Shown here: piece by piece, positions 1 to 10,735 of the stretch
Numbering within the stretch: position 1 is the stretch's first letter
Layout: each line of letters starts with the position of its first letter
Assembly: GCF_009734385.1 (NCBI RefSeq)
Contig: NZ_CP046452.1
Location: 124,001 to 188,000 of the forward strand
Reading direction: 5' to 3'
Source of the DNA: Corynebacterium kalinowskii
GTDB lineage: Bacteria; Actinomycetota; Actinomycetes; Mycobacteriales; Mycobacteriaceae
Length of the DNA stretch: 64,000 nucleotides
The notes under the pieces: model-generated
Database searches by the model: none
What the model saw: the letters and a program-made list of their open reading frames with translations, nothing else
Told to the model about the DNA's origin: nothing
Position numbers and translations under genes: made by a program

Positions 1-254
1 AACGAGGTTAGCCGTTCCTCGTCAGTGACATGAGTTTCGTCCGGCTCCAGCATGGTCCGGAACTTGATCATCTGGAAGACTTTTCCATCCTTTCCAGGCC
101 GATCCTGCTTGAAAAATACTGGCTGACCATGAAACTTATACACGGCGAGCCCAACTGCCACCTGAAGTGGAGCCGAGACTACAAGGCCAGCGCCACTGAC
201 TGCAATATCAATGAGTCGTTTAAGGCTGTCGTAGCCTTTCTCCTTAGGAGCCAC
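1..254 (-). CDS. Bacterial sugar transferase, partial (runs off left edge)
   Basis: This is the N-terminal 84 residues of an undecaprenyl-phosphate sugar phosphotransferase of the PglC/WbaP family. Such enzymes attach the first phospho-sugar to the lipid carrier at the inner membrane. Visible features are the KRLIDI start of the membrane-inserted helix, a hydrophobic stretch, and the family blocks QDRPGKDGK and MIKFRTM. The GTG start at 254 lies inside the end of the aminotransferase gene (11-base overlap), implying translational coupling. It is the last visible gene of the minus-strand polysaccharide operon. The catalytic C-terminal part lies outside the window. Family assignment is firm; the sugar is unknown. 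Confidence 0.85.
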   Translation of the reverse strand, partial: MAPKEKGYDSLKRLIDIAVSGAGLVVSAPLQVAVGLAVYKFHGQPVFFKQDRPGKDGKVFQMIKFRTMLEPDETHVTDEERLTS

Positions 255-1401
255 TGTGTACCGCCAAGAAACGCTTGATGGCATCAGAGATCCGCTGCTT
301 TTCGTCGTCAGTGAGCGCAGAGCCACTAGGTAGGGAAATGCCCGTTTGGAAGAGTCGCTCGCCACAGCCGTCGACAAATGCGCGGTGGTGCTGGTAGATC
401 GGCTGCAGGTGCATTGGCTTCCACAACGGACGAGCCTCGATGTTTTCCTCGAGGAGGGCCAGGCGAAGGTCCTCAGAAGTAAAGCTAGCGCTCTCAACAT
501 CGACGATTACAGAGGTGAGCCAGAAATTATCATGCGTGTCGCCACCATCCACGCCGGATGGCTCTCCGAACATGCTCACGCCCGCTACACCCTCAAACAG
601 CGAGCGGTAGAAAAGGCGATTCTGGCGACGCTTCTCCATCATCACGTCGAGGCGAGACAGCTGGGCGCGACCCATAGCAGCCAGAATGTTGGACATGCGG
701 TAGTTGAAGCCGATGTCCGTGTGTTCGTAGTGCACGACCGGCTGGCGGGCCTGGGTGGCCAGGTAGCGCACGTGATCGGCGAATTCCTTGTCGTCGGTAA
801 GCAATGCGCCGCCGCCGGACGTCGTCATGATCTTGTTGCCGTTGAAGGAAACTGCTGCGGCCACTCCGAAGCTGGGAGCTGGCTTTCCATTTCGCACTGC
901 GCCTAGGGATTCAGCTGCGTCGGAGAACACTGGAACGTCGTATTCAGTGCAAACTTCTGCGATACCCTCATGGTCTACTACCTTGCCCAGGAGGTCGACC
1001 GGCACGACTGCCTTGACTTCCTTGCCCTCAGCTTTGAGTGTTTCAAGGGCGTTGCGGAGCAGCTCGACGCTCATGTTTCCAGTTTCGTCGCAATCTACGA
1101 AGACCGGGGTTGCACCCGTGTAGGAAATCGCATTGGTCGTGGCGGCGAAGGTCATTGATGAGGTAAGCACAAGATCCCCAGGGCCGATGCCCATGGTGAG
1201 GAGTCCGAGGTGCAAAGCTGCGGTGCCGGAAGACAAAGCCACGGCATGCTCACGTCCACAGTATTGGGCTAGCTCTTCTTCGAATGCATTTACTTCTGGG
1301 CCCAAAGGCGCAATCCATCCCGAACGAAACGCTCTGACGAGTGCGTCCTCTTCGAGTTGGGAGACGTCTGGGGATGAGAGGTAAATCTTTGGGTTAGTCA
1401 T
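244..1401 (-). CDS. DegT/DnrJ/EryC1/StrS-family PLP sugar aminotransferase
   Basis: A PLP-dependent aminotransferase of 385 residues, the usual family length. It should aminate a 4-keto nucleotide sugar. The PLP lysine is K190 in the FNGNKIMTTSGGG segment, and D161 in SDAAES should contact the pyridine nitrogen. An SSGTAALHLGL block near residue 57 binds the cofactor phosphate. It starts at the last base of the CapD-like dehydratase gene, which would supply its 4-keto substrate, and overlaps the sugar transferase. The order dehydratase, aminotransferase, transferase matches PglF, PglE and PglC of diacetamido-sugar synthesis. That exact product is an inference. Confidence 0.9.
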   Translation of the reverse strand: MTNPKIYLSSPDVSQLEEDALVRAFRSGWIAPLGPEVNAFEEELAQYCGREHAVALSSGTAALHLGLLTMGIGPGDLVLTSSMTFAATTNAISYTGATPVFVDCDETGNMSVELLRNALETLKAEGKEVKAVVPVDLLGKVVDHEGIAEVCTEYDVPVFSDAAESLGAVRNGKPAPSFGVAAAVSFNGNKIMTTSGGGALLTDDKEFADHVRYLATQARQPVVHYEHTDIGFNYRMSNILAAMGRAQLSRLDVMMEKRRQNRLFYRSLFEGVAGVSMFGEPSGVDGGDTHDNFWLTSVIVDVESASFTSEDLRLALLEENIEARPLWKPMHLQPIYQHHRAFVDGCGERLFQTGISLPSGSALTDDEKQRISDAIKRFLAVHSGS

Positions 1402-3212
1402 TAGCTGTGCTCCACATTCTTGTTGTTAGATTTTCCGATGCGGGCCATGAACTGGTCCTTGTCTAGGTTTTGAGGGGACAGGCTGTCTGCGTGGGCGTGC
1501 GAAACCTTGGGATGGAATGGGCGATCTTCCGTTTCACCTTCGCCAACCAGCTCCTCATGCATTTTCTCGCCTTCGCGGAGGCCGGTGAAAACGATGTCGA
1601 TGTCCTTGCCGGACATCTTGATCATGCGCTGGGCGATTTCAAGAATGCTGACTGGTTCGCCCATGTCAAGAATCAAGACTTCACCAGAGCGGCCAATGCC
1701 ACCCGCCTGCAAGACGAGTTGGCATGCTTCTGGAATAGTCATGAAGAAGCGAGTGACATCCGGGTGAGTGACGGTAAGGGGTTTATTCTCTTGGATCAGG
1801 CGCGTGAAAGTAGGAAGCATGGATCCCCGACTGCCGATGACGTTGCCGAATCGAACAGAAAGGTATGTCTTACCGGTATGAGTGCCGTACCATGCAGTCA
1901 GCTTCTCTGCTACACGCTTAGAGTGTCCTAGCACGCTGGTCGGATTTGCCGCCTTGTCAGTCGAAATGTTGACGAAGGTTTCTACGTCAACAGCTGCGGC
2001 AGCCTGCAACACGTGCAGTGTGCCGAGGACATTGGTCTTCCAGCCTTCGTCTGGGTACTGCTCGAGCATCGGAAGGTGCTTGAGAGCAGCGGCGTGGAAG
2101 ACTACCTGGGGCCGCCGATCCTCGAAGATACGTTTCAAAGTGTCAGCCTCGCGGATGTCTGCGAGGACCACGGCGTCGGTATCGAGGAGACCGTTTCCCG
2201 CCACATTGATGAGTACTTGCTGTAGGCCAGTCTCGTCTCGGTCTAGCATAATCAGCTCAGATGGCCCGTACTTTGCAATCTCTGTACACAGCTGGGAGCC
2301 GATGGAGCCGCCAGCTCCGGTGACAAGAACCTTCTTGCCAGTCAGGTAGCCAGCGATCTCGGAAACGTTTGTCTCGACAGGCTGACGTCCAAGGAGATCC
2401 TCTATCGAAAGGTCGCGCAAGTCATTTCCTCGAATGCCCTTTGCGACTACTTGTCCGATTGCTGGCATGACTTTGACCGAAAGTCCATTCTTCGAAGCGA
2501 CGTCTTGTACCTTTCGTAGCAGCGAGGCGTCAGCATCGCCGATTGCCACGATGAGCACCTCTGCAGAAGTTTCGGACGCTACTTTCGCGATTTCTTCGAA
2601 CGTGCCCAGAACAGGCACGCCACGAATTCGGCGCGAAAGTAGATCTGGGTCGTCGTCAATCACACCTACTGGGAGGAATGGCGAAGCGGGGTCTGTCATC
2701 ATCCACTGGATGAGGTTTGTTCCGATGTAACCACCACCCAAGATAAGTGTGGGCGTTGAGTCTAGAGCGGGGCGCCTTGCCCGCTCGACACGCATGCGGG
2801 CTACCGTTCGAACGGCAAGTACCAGCACTAACGCGATGAGAGTGGCGATGATCATTACGCCACGTGACATATGTAAGGTGCTGCTCAAAATAATAGATGT
2901 GAACCAAAGGATAATACCTACAGATCCAACGACGAGTGAAACGTTGATCGTATCCTCGAAGGTGCCGGTTCGGAAACGGAGATCCTTGCGGTAGATATGC
3001 AGCACAAGACCAACGAGGAATTGGAGCACGATTGCACTGGCTGCGAACCAAGCAAAAGTTCCCCAATTCACTGATGACACTTCAAACTCGTAGCGCAACA
3101 AAGCTGCGAAGAATAGTGCAATCACCCAAATCAAGGCATCAATGACAAAAAGAACCCTGGTGAGGGTAGATTTTGAGCCGGTTGTCTGTTTATTTGAAGT
3201 TGTTTCGGGCAC
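1401..3212 (-). CDS. CapD/PglF-like nucleotide-sugar 4,6-dehydratase, membrane-anchored
   Basis: Polysaccharide biosynthesis protein of the CapD/WbpM/PglF family, probably a UDP-GlcNAc 4,6-dehydratase making the 4-keto sugar for the next gene. The N-terminus has about four membrane segments. A first Rossmann domain follows (GGGYIGTNL), then the catalytic SDR domain with TGAGGSIGSQL and the active-site block STDKAANPTSVLG. A GTG at 3212 is chosen because a GGAGG box sits six bases upstream. An ATG at 3293 would add 27 residues, but its AAAGGA touches the start codon. The length from 3212 is 603 residues, normal for the family. The stop overlaps the aminotransferase start by one base. Confidence 0.85.
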   Translation of the reverse strand: MPETTSNKQTTGSKSTLTRVLFVIDALIWVIALFFAALLRYEFEVSSVNWGTFAWFAASAIVLQFLVGLVLHIYRKDLRFRTGTFEDTINVSLVVGSVGIILWFTSIILSSTLHMSRGVMIIATLIALVLVLAVRTVARMRVERARRPALDSTPTLILGGGYIGTNLIQWMMTDPASPFLPVGVIDDDPDLLSRRIRGVPVLGTFEEIAKVASETSAEVLIVAIGDADASLLRKVQDVASKNGLSVKVMPAIGQVVAKGIRGNDLRDLSIEDLLGRQPVETNVSEIAGYLTGKKVLVTGAGGSIGSQLCTEIAKYGPSELIMLDRDETGLQQVLINVAGNGLLDTDAVVLADIREADTLKRIFEDRRPQVVFHAAALKHLPMLEQYPDEGWKTNVLGTLHVLQAAAAVDVETFVNISTDKAANPTSVLGHSKRVAEKLTAWYGTHTGKTYLSVRFGNVIGSRGSMLPTFTRLIQENKPLTVTHPDVTRFFMTIPEACQLVLQAGGIGRSGEVLILDMGEPVSILEIAQRMIKMSGKDIDIVFTGLREGEKMHEELVGEGETEDRPFHPKVSHAHADSLSPQNLDKDQFMARIGKSNNKNVEHS

Positions 3213-3353
3213 CTGAATCCTCCGCAAGAAAAATGATTTAATGCTGCTTGCAATTTGGGTTAATACAACAAGTTTGTAGGGATGAACGTGCATTCCTTTA
3301 CATTCAATCTAGATGCACGATCTCCGTGAGAGAAGTGTCTAAACTTGGACTAC

Positions 3354-3956
3354 TTATACCACCAATGCTTTCAGTAGGTAATTTGATATTGTTTCGATGG
3401 CAGGGATGAGCTGGGCGGCAGACTTGTGGTAGGTTGCCTTGTCTCGCTGAAAAGGATCAATAATGTCCTCCGATGAAGGGTCAGCGAGTGGAGTTAGATC
3501 ACTGCGACCCAGACGTGCGGCCTCGAGCGCCGCAATCAGACGTTCGCGCGTATCCCCTCCGGAGGTCTGCAACTCATTCTCAAGATCCAGATCGGTCGTC
3601 ACTTCAATGAGCCTGGCCAGATCTCGAACGGTGAAAGTCTTTTTTGCGGAACGGGGAGATAACTCAACGATTGACTTTCGATGACTTCTATCCATTGCTA
3701 AGACCAAGTCAGAATGTTCCACCATCTCCTCCGTCAATTGCCTTGCAGAATGCGCTTCTGGATCAGCGATGGCATTTTCTTTGGCAAGACGCAACGATTC
3801 TTCGGGCATGGGGTGACCAACCATCGCTTGAATGCCGGCCGAGGCAACTTGGACTTCAGCGACTGACTCCAGTTTCTGGCGCAAAAGCTGCTCAGCTAAA
3901 GGAGACCGGCAAATATTTCCAGTGCATACGGTGAGAATATTGAATGTTTCAGGCAT
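3354..3956 (-). CDS. Low-molecular-weight protein-tyrosine phosphatase
   Basis: Cytoplasmic LMW-PTP that probably dephosphorylates the tyrosine cluster of the adjacent BY-kinase, the usual Wzb/Wzc partnership. The P-loop is CTGNICRS with nucleophile C11 and R17. A late DPF aspartate is the likely general acid. The ATG at 3956 overlaps the kinase stop by 8 bases and has a GGAAG box 7 bases upstream. An in-frame ATG at 3977 is possible but lies deeper in the kinase gene. At 200 residues it is longer than the usual 150-170, because of an acidic insert after the central domain. Confidence 0.88.
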   Translation of the reverse strand: MPETFNILTVCTGNICRSPLAEQLLRQKLESVAEVQVASAGIQAMVGHPMPEESLRLAKENAIADPEAHSARQLTEEMVEHSDLVLAMDRSHRKSIVELSPRSAKKTFTVRDLARLIEVTTDLDLENELQTSGGDTRERLIAALEAARLGRSDLTPLADPSSEDIIDPFQRDKATYHKSAAQLIPAIETISNYLLKALVV

Positions 3957-5346
3957 TGGCTGCTTCCGTAACCTCATTGGACTCGATGGCAGATCCGTAT
4001 CCGTAGTGTCCGTAGCCGTATCGCCCAGCAGACTTTGCCGGTAGCATCGTTACGATCACACCGACAACGTTGGCGCCAGCGTGTTCAAGTGCTGAAAGGC
4101 CGGCCTGAAGTTCCGGCTTTCTGGTGGAGCCAGCGGCTACGGCCATCAAAATGCCGGTCTTGCCGTGTCCAATTACAGCGGCATCGGTGACGGATAGAAT
4201 TGGTGGTGCATCGATAATGACAAAATCAAAAGTCGCACTGAGCTCATCCAGCACCTTGTTCATTCTATCTGAACCCAACAGCTCGCTTGGATTTGGCGGA
4301 ATGCGGCCAGCTGGCAGGAAGTGTAATTGGGTACGTCCCCAGCGCTGCAGTACGTCGTTCAATTCAGCTTTGCCAATAAGTACGTCAGTGAGGCCTGCGT
4401 TTCCTTCTACACCCATGTATTTGTGAACCATAGGCAATCGTAGATCGGCCTCGAGCAATGCGACCCGTGCACCGGATTCCGCCAAGGCTAGGGCTAGATT
4501 TGCAGAGGTCGTTGACTTGCCCTCGCCCGGGTTCGCCGAGGTCATAACAAAGATCGATGCCTGCTCGTTAACATTTACAAACTGCAGATTGGTACGCAAT
4601 GCACGGAAAGACTCTGCTCGAGGGCTGTTTGGCTTGGTGCGGATAATCAGAGGGTTCTTACTGGCGTCCGGGTCATCAATGACACCACCAAGAAGTGGCG
4701 TGTCAGTAACGTTCTTCACGTCTTCGAGCGAATGAATACGGGTGTCAAAGGTATCTCGAAGCACTGCAATCAATACGCCAATAGCCAAGCCTGCGAGAAG
4801 TCCCAAGATTGCATTCATCGGCAAGTTGGGACTAACCGGAGATGAAGGAATCATTGCCGTCTGCGTCGTGGTCAAATTGATGGGACTGACGCCCGTCTCC
4901 TTGTCCGGTTCAAGCTGGGTCTGCACCACATTTTTGAAGCTCTCACCTACAGCATTGGCAATTTGAGATGCGGTTTCCGGAGAGGTGCTCGTTGCCGTGA
5001 TATCGATCAGGGCAGTTTCACTCGGCGAGACCGCGACAATACGTGATGCCAACTCTGCTGGTGTCATGTCTAAACCGAGTTGATTTACAACAGGTTCAAG
5101 TACCACACTCGTACGAATGACATCAACGTAGCTATTGACGATTTTGCTGGAGAATGTAGCGCCCTGGGCAAGTTCACCGGTGGTCCCGGCCTCCGAGCGG
5201 ACTGAAACATACAATTGGGTGCGCGACTGGTACTCGGGGGTTACTAGGAGGGAGTATCCTATTCCCGCCACAAGACCGATCATGGCTGAGACCACAACCA
5301 GTATCCAATTCTTAGCCAAAATCGCCGCGTACTTACGTATTTCCAT
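3949..5346 (-). CDS. Wzz-domain tyrosine autokinase (BY-kinase)
   Basis: A chain-length determinant fused to a bacterial tyrosine kinase, which controls polymerisation and export of surface polysaccharide. Membrane segments lie at about residues 15-35 and 178-196 and flank the extracytoplasmic Wzz loop. The kinase domain has Walker A PGEGKSTT (273-280), Walker A' ALLEADLRLP (296-305) and Walker B FVIIDAPP (375-382). The tail carries a tyrosine cluster, GRYGYGHYGYG, around 441-451, the expected autophosphorylation site. It is the first gene of the operon, followed directly by its candidate phosphatase. Transmembrane and kinase parts on one chain is the Wzc-type arrangement. Confidence 0.92.
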   Translation of the reverse strand: MEIRKYAAILAKNWILVVVSAMIGLVAGIGYSLLVTPEYQSRTQLYVSVRSEAGTTGELAQGATFSSKIVNSYVDVIRTSVVLEPVVNQLGLDMTPAELASRIVAVSPSETALIDITATSTSPETASQIANAVGESFKNVVQTQLEPDKETGVSPINLTTTQTAMIPSSPVSPNLPMNAILGLLAGLAIGVLIAVLRDTFDTRIHSLEDVKNVTDTPLLGGVIDDPDASKNPLIIRTKPNSPRAESFRALRTNLQFVNVNEQASIFVMTSANPGEGKSTTSANLALALAESGARVALLEADLRLPMVHKYMGVEGNAGLTDVLIGKAELNDVLQRWGRTQLHFLPAGRIPPNPSELLGSDRMNKVLDELSATFDFVIIDAPPILSVTDAAVIGHGKTGILMAVAAGSTRKPELQAGLSALEHAGANVVGVIVTMLPAKSAGRYGYGHYGYGSAIESNEVTEAANA

Positions 5347-6841
<1,495 letters not shown>

Positions 6842-6903
6842 CTACACAATAACTTGAGTTCATTAGCGGCTAGATTCGGCTAGAAGGCTAGTTAGCACAC
6901 AAA

Positions 6904-6935
6904 AAGAGCGGACTTCCAATAGGAAGTCCGCTCTT
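6904..6935. terminator. Bidirectional intrinsic terminator
   Basis: A perfect 14-base-pair stem, AAGAGCGGACTTCC and its complement, with an AATA loop. A run of five A on the left gives a T-tract for minus-strand transcripts. It lies between the convergent galE gene and the small secreted-protein operon. Confidence 0.92.
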
Positions 6936-6960
6936 AATATTGGTTTATCAACAGCATCAA

Positions 6961-7290
6961 TTAGATGATGATGCCCTCATGCTTGAGCCAGTTGAAGCCA
7001 GCCAGTACAGCGCCACCGATGATGCCACCAGCGAGGGTGTAGAGGCCAACGTTCCAGAACTTGATCCAAGCTGGAGCGTCGGAATCGAGCTTCTCGCCGA
7101 AGCCCTGCTGACCGTCAGCCTTCTCGTCACCGTTGAGCCATACGCCCCACTCAGAAGATCCGGAAGAGAGACCGGTCTGCTGAACATCTTCCTGAGATAC
7201 GATGTCCTGTGCCGAAGCAACAGCGGTGCCGGAGAGGGTCAGTGCGAGCGCGGTTGCAGATGCAACAGCTACGTTCTTGAACTTACGCAT
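6961..7290 (-). CDS. Small secreted/membrane protein, paralogue of upstream gene
   Basis: A 109-residue protein of unknown function. It begins with a signal peptide (MRKFKN, hydrophobic core, likely cleavage after VASA). An acidic, Gly/Ser-rich middle of about 45 residues follows, then a C-terminal membrane segment (about 78-97: VGLYTLAGGIIGGAVLAGF). A GAAAGGA box lies 8 bases before the ATG. It is second in a two-gene operon with a paralogue of the same layout 49 bases upstream, next to a mycolyltransferase. It may be an envelope channel subunit or a mycoloylated client, but this is inferred only from size and context. Confidence 0.8.
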   Translation of the reverse strand: MRKFKNVAVASATALALTLSGTAVASAQDIVSQEDVQQTGLSSGSSEWGVWLNGDEKADGQQGFGEKLDSDAPAWIKFWNVGLYTLAGGIIGGAVLAGFNWLKHEGIII

Positions 7291-7339
7291 TGTGAGTGTC
7301 CTTTCAACCCATTCGGGTTAAATAGTTAGAAGGGGTTGA

Positions 7340-7657
7340 TTACCACTTAGGCAGTGGGAGGATGTTGTTGTACGCGAGGAAGTTGTAGGCAGGAGCGATG
7401 ATCATGGTGAACACAGCTGCACCGATGCCAGCGTAGGTGATGGCGCGCATGTTAGCGGCCCAGTCAGCATCCTCGTCCTTGAGCTCAGTGTCGCTCTTGG
7501 TGGAGGAGCCCCAGATGTCGGTACCTACAACGTCGGTGCCGGCGTTCCAGTTATCGCCAACCTCAGAAGAGAGGCCAGCGTTTGCAACAGAGGTAGCGCC
7601 GAAGGTCAGAGCAACGGCGGTGGCGCCAGCGATAGTGGCGTTTACGAACTTACGCAT
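7340..7657 (-). CDS. Small secreted/membrane protein, first of paralogous pair
   Basis: A 105-residue protein of unknown function. It shares with its downstream neighbour an MRKF-N start, an alanine/threonine-rich signal peptide ending VANA, an acidic middle (about 45-65) and a C-terminal hydrophobic segment (about 72-92). The ATG at 7657 has a GAAGGA box 7 bases upstream. A longer frame reaching 7726 lacks such a box and would place residues before the signal peptide. The pair looks like a tandem duplication that has diverged strongly in the mature part. No catalytic motif is visible. Confidence 0.8.
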   Translation of the reverse strand: MRKFVNATIAGATAVALTFGATSVANAGLSSEVGDNWNAGTDVVGTDIWGSSTKSDTELKDEDADWAANMRAITYAGIGAAVFTMIIAPAYNFLAYNNILPLPKW

Positions 7658-7967
7658 GAAGTAATCCTTCACAAATATGTATGGATGTGAGTGCTTTGCT
7701 TGCACCTTCGGCTGCAAGGCTTGCAACCTACAAACGCAATCCTAGGACAATCGCCGAGTTAATTCGCGCGAAAGGATCCATAGTGGACACGAGTGAATCT
7801 CCATCGTACACACTTTTTGGGTCATTCTAAGTATTATTCAATTGGTTAGCGTGAATAAAATGCCTTTAGTCACAATGAAACCCCTGTTAATCGATATGGC
7901 GGGCGTTACATGCCATAACCAGTACTTTTTGCTCTTAAATTGAGCTTAAAAATGCCTTAGAAATGCA

Positions 7968-7992
7968 AAATGCCCCCTTTTAGGGGGCATTT
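7968..7992. terminator. Intrinsic terminator after mycolyltransferase
   Basis: Stem AAATGCCCCC / GGGGGCATTT with a five-base loop, perfect over 10 base pairs. It lies 20 bases beyond the minus-strand mycolyltransferase stop. Confidence 0.85.
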
Positions 7993-8011
7993 CACTTAAA
8001 GAATAAAGCTA

Positions 8012-9034
8012 TTAGCCAATTGCCCAAAGGATATCGCCCTTATGGTCTCCCATATAGCGACCCCATGGCTGCCAGGTATGCAAGCCAGCGCCGAAGTGGC
8101 GATTGACGCGAAGTCCCTGATGGCGCGCTTTGTCTGTAAAGGAGTTTGTGGACAAGGTGATCAGAGTCTCGCCATGAATAGAGATAGCATCTGCGCCGAG
8201 ATTGCCCGGGTAAGACTCGCCGGCGCCAGGGTGTGAATTTCCGGACCAGACGTGGACGTCCACTCCGCCGTCGCGAAGCTTGCCTGCATTGGCAACCGGA
8301 TCTGCGTGGAGAGCGCGGGCGCTGGCCTCGAGTGGGTTCCAGCTCCACCAGTCCCAAATGAACGCGCCGCTGTGGAGGAGCATTGCCACGCTGAATCCTG
8401 CGATCATACCCACGTGGGTTGCCATTGCGGGATCAATGAATCCGGAGATCGCGTGTACCTGGCGGAACTGATCTGGGTGGTGTGCGGCGAGGGTGAGTGC
8501 TGGGATGGCACCCATAGACACGCCGGCAATTGCGTTACGGTGCGGGTTTACGCCAAAGTGCTGCTGTAGATAGCCTGGCAGTTCGTAGGCAAGGAAGGTC
8601 TCCCACATTGGCCGCTGCGGGCCGGAGGACAGGCTTGACGTCGCAGGAGCGGCCCAGTCGGAGTAGAACTGGCCGGCGCCGCCAGCAGGCATCACCAAGG
8701 TGATGTTGTCATTAACGTAAGTGGCTGGCGTGGTGGAGTGGGAAGCCCAGTTGGAATCGCGAGCGCCAACCTGTGCGCCATCCAGCAAGTAGAGGCCACC
8801 ATCGCCGCCGTTCGTGGAGGCTTGGATATAGACCAGCATGTTGCGGTTATTGGCAGGGGACCAGACCTCGCAGGCCTGAATGAAGTTGCCCTGCGGGGCC
8901 CAAGAGCAGCCCGGGCGGAGCCAGCCACGATTATCGGCCTGGGCTGCCGGGGTGGCTACGAATGCGAGCGCAAAAGCGGTGAGTGTGGCGAGCAAGACTT
9001 TGATAGTCTTGTTACTGATGTGACTGGTGTGCAT
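8012..9034 (-). CDS. Secreted mycolyltransferase (antigen 85 / corynomycolyltransferase family)
   Basis: An alpha/beta-hydrolase esterase of 340 residues that transfers corynomycolic acid between trehalose and envelope acceptors outside the membrane. It has an N-terminal signal peptide (hydrophobic stretch, likely cut after AAQA near residue 32), and the mature N-terminus RGWLRPGC is typical. The nucleophile elbow is GVSMGA and the catalytic histidine lies in the GLHTWQPWG segment near the C-terminus, both standard for antigen 85 proteins. The -10-like TAAATT a few bases before the ATG suggests a leaderless start. The preceding gene pair encodes small secreted proteins that could be acyl acceptors. 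Confidence 0.92.
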   Translation of the reverse strand: MHTSHISNKTIKVLLATLTAFALAFVATPAAQADNRGWLRPGCSWAPQGNFIQACEVWSPANNRNMLVYIQASTNGGDGGLYLLDGAQVGARDSNWASHSTTPATYVNDNITLVMPAGGAGQFYSDWAAPATSSLSSGPQRPMWETFLAYELPGYLQQHFGVNPHRNAIAGVSMGAIPALTLAAHHPDQFRQVHAISGFIDPAMATHVGMIAGFSVAMLLHSGAFIWDWWSWNPLEASARALHADPVANAGKLRDGGVDVHVWSGNSHPGAGESYPGNLGADAISIHGETLITLSTNSFTDKARHQGLRVNRHFGAGLHTWQPWGRYMGDHKGDILWAIG

Positions 9035-9533
9035 GATGTTAATTTATCCTATGGAGATAGCGTGTGCTGGATTTAGCGCGCGAAAGGGCTACTCTCGCTT
9101 CTTCTTTCCTGCATGACGGGCTAAATCTGGCACGGCTCTGCGGGGTGTGCGCGGTACGACGTTCACAGTATAGAGGAGCGGATTAGTTTTGGGCAGTGAA
9201 ATTCCGGGGATGATTGGGCGTGTTTGGTCAGAGCTGTGTGCAAGCTATGTCGGCTCCGCAATGGGCACTAATTGAAGATTCTCGCCTTTGGCGCGTCGAT
9301 AAGCAGTGCATCGATCGCGAGGTTGGGTAGCACAAAAGCTAAAAGAAAACTGAGAGGATTTCTTGGGCTCGAACAGGCAATGGAATCGAATCGGATATAA
9401 GCCTTTCGGTCGAGGAGCTGTAGCCTATATATGCGAACGCTATTGGGGGTAGTTGTCCTAATTGGTCAGGACAGAGTGACGCTAACTGGGTAGAGTTGCG
9501 AACAGTGTTATCAGCAAAAAATTAAGGATTCAT
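9035..9533. other. Intergenic region between mycolyltransferase and wecB
   Basis: A 500-base gap between divergent genes. The promoter of wecB must lie in the AT-rich right half, and an AAGGA ribosome site stands just before its ATG. I see no open frame with coding character, no terminator and no repeat here. Confidence 0.55.
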
Positions 9534-10685
9534 ATGTCTGCTCCTAAGGTCATGACCGTGTATGGCACCCGTCCCGAGGCGATTAAGGTCGCTCCTGTGA
9601 TTAAGGCGCTGGAGGCTGATCCTCGTTTCGAGTCTGTTGCAGTCTCCACCGGCCAGCACCGAGAAATGCTGGACCAAGTCAACTCACAGTTTGGTATCAC
9701 GCCAAGCTTCGACCTGGATATCATGCGTCCAGGACAGTCGCTTAACGGAATCGTCGCTCGCGCAATCGCGGGCCTGGATGAAATCATCGAACAGGTCCAG
9801 CCAGATGTCATCATCTCCCAAGGTGATACCTCCACCGCCATGGCAGCAGCCATCGCCGGTTTCAACCGCGGCGTGAAAATCGTGCACCTCGAGGCAGGCC
9901 TGCGCACCGGCAACATCCTCTCCCCGTTCCCGGAAGAGGCTAACCGCCGCATCATCGGCCAGGTCGCGGCCTTGCACCTGGCGCCTACGAACGAATCCAA
10001 GCGCAACCTGCAGCGTGAAGACTTCCGTAGCGCTGACATTGTTGTGGCCGGTAACTCCGTGATCGACGCCCTGCTCGAGGCCACCACGTGGGACACCACC
10101 TTCGCCGATCAGCGCTTGCAGGATGCAGCCGCCTCCGATGCGAAGCTGGTGCTGTTTACCACCCACCGCCGCGAGAACCTAGACGCGATGAGCAACATTG
10201 GCCGCGCTATGGCCCGCCTGGCAGACGCTTACCCGGATATCGTGTTCGTGTTGCCGGCCCACCTGAACCCAAAGGTCCGCGACGCTGTCTTCCCGCACAT
10301 CGAGGGCCATGACAATATCCTGGTCACCGACCCGCTGCCATACAACGAGTTCACTAAGCTCATGGCACGCGCCCACATCGTGCTCACGGACTCCGGCGGA
10401 GTTCAGGAAGAAGCACCAGCCCTGGGCAAGCCAGTGCTGGTGATGCGGGAAAACACCGAACGTCCTGAAGCTGTCACCGCTGGCACCGTCCGCCTGATCG
10501 GCACGGATGAGGACCGCATCGTGTCCGAGGCGAAGACGTTGCTGGATACCCCAGCAGCCTACGAAGCTATGGCCAACGCCGTGAACCCGTACGGTGACGG
10601 CAAATGCGCCGAGCGTACCGTCGCCGCTATCGCCGAACTGTTGGGCATCGGCGAACGCATGCCAGACTTCGTCGCAGGCACGTAA
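9534..10685 (+). CDS. wecB: UDP-N-acetylglucosamine 2-epimerase (non-hydrolysing)
   Basis: Interconverts UDP-GlcNAc and UDP-ManNAc in the cytoplasm, feeding surface polysaccharide synthesis. At 383 residues it has the family length. Signature blocks are GTRPEAIK near residue 10, STGQHREML near 38, QGDTSTA, HLEAGLRTG, FTTHRREN and the DSGGVQEEAP UDP-binding segment near 285. The start is supported by AAGGA five bases upstream. It stands alone, followed by a terminator, and is probably functionally tied to the capsule genes at the left end of the window. Confidence 0.95.
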   Translation: MSAPKVMTVYGTRPEAIKVAPVIKALEADPRFESVAVSTGQHREMLDQVNSQFGITPSFDLDIMRPGQSLNGIVARAIAGLDEIIEQVQPDVIISQGDTSTAMAAAIAGFNRGVKIVHLEAGLRTGNILSPFPEEANRRIIGQVAALHLAPTNESKRNLQREDFRSADIVVAGNSVIDALLEATTWDTTFADQRLQDAAASDAKLVLFTTHRRENLDAMSNIGRAMARLADAYPDIVFVLPAHLNPKVRDAVFPHIEGHDNILVTDPLPYNEFTKLMARAHIVLTDSGGVQEEAPALGKPVLVMRENTERPEAVTAGTVRLIGTDEDRIVSEAKTLLDTPAAYEAMANAVNPYGDGKCAERTVAAIAELLGIGERMPDFVAGT

Positions 10686-10692
10686 ATGCACA

Positions 10693-10717
10693 AATGCCCC
10701 GCTCATGGCGGGGCATT
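10693..10717. terminator. Intrinsic terminator after wecB
   Basis: Stem AATGCCCCGC / GCGGGGCATT, 10 base pairs with a five-base loop, just after the wecB stop. It separates wecB from the convergent Pro-Ala protein gene. Confidence 0.85.
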
Positions 10718-10735
10718 ACTGTTTGTTCCGAACTG

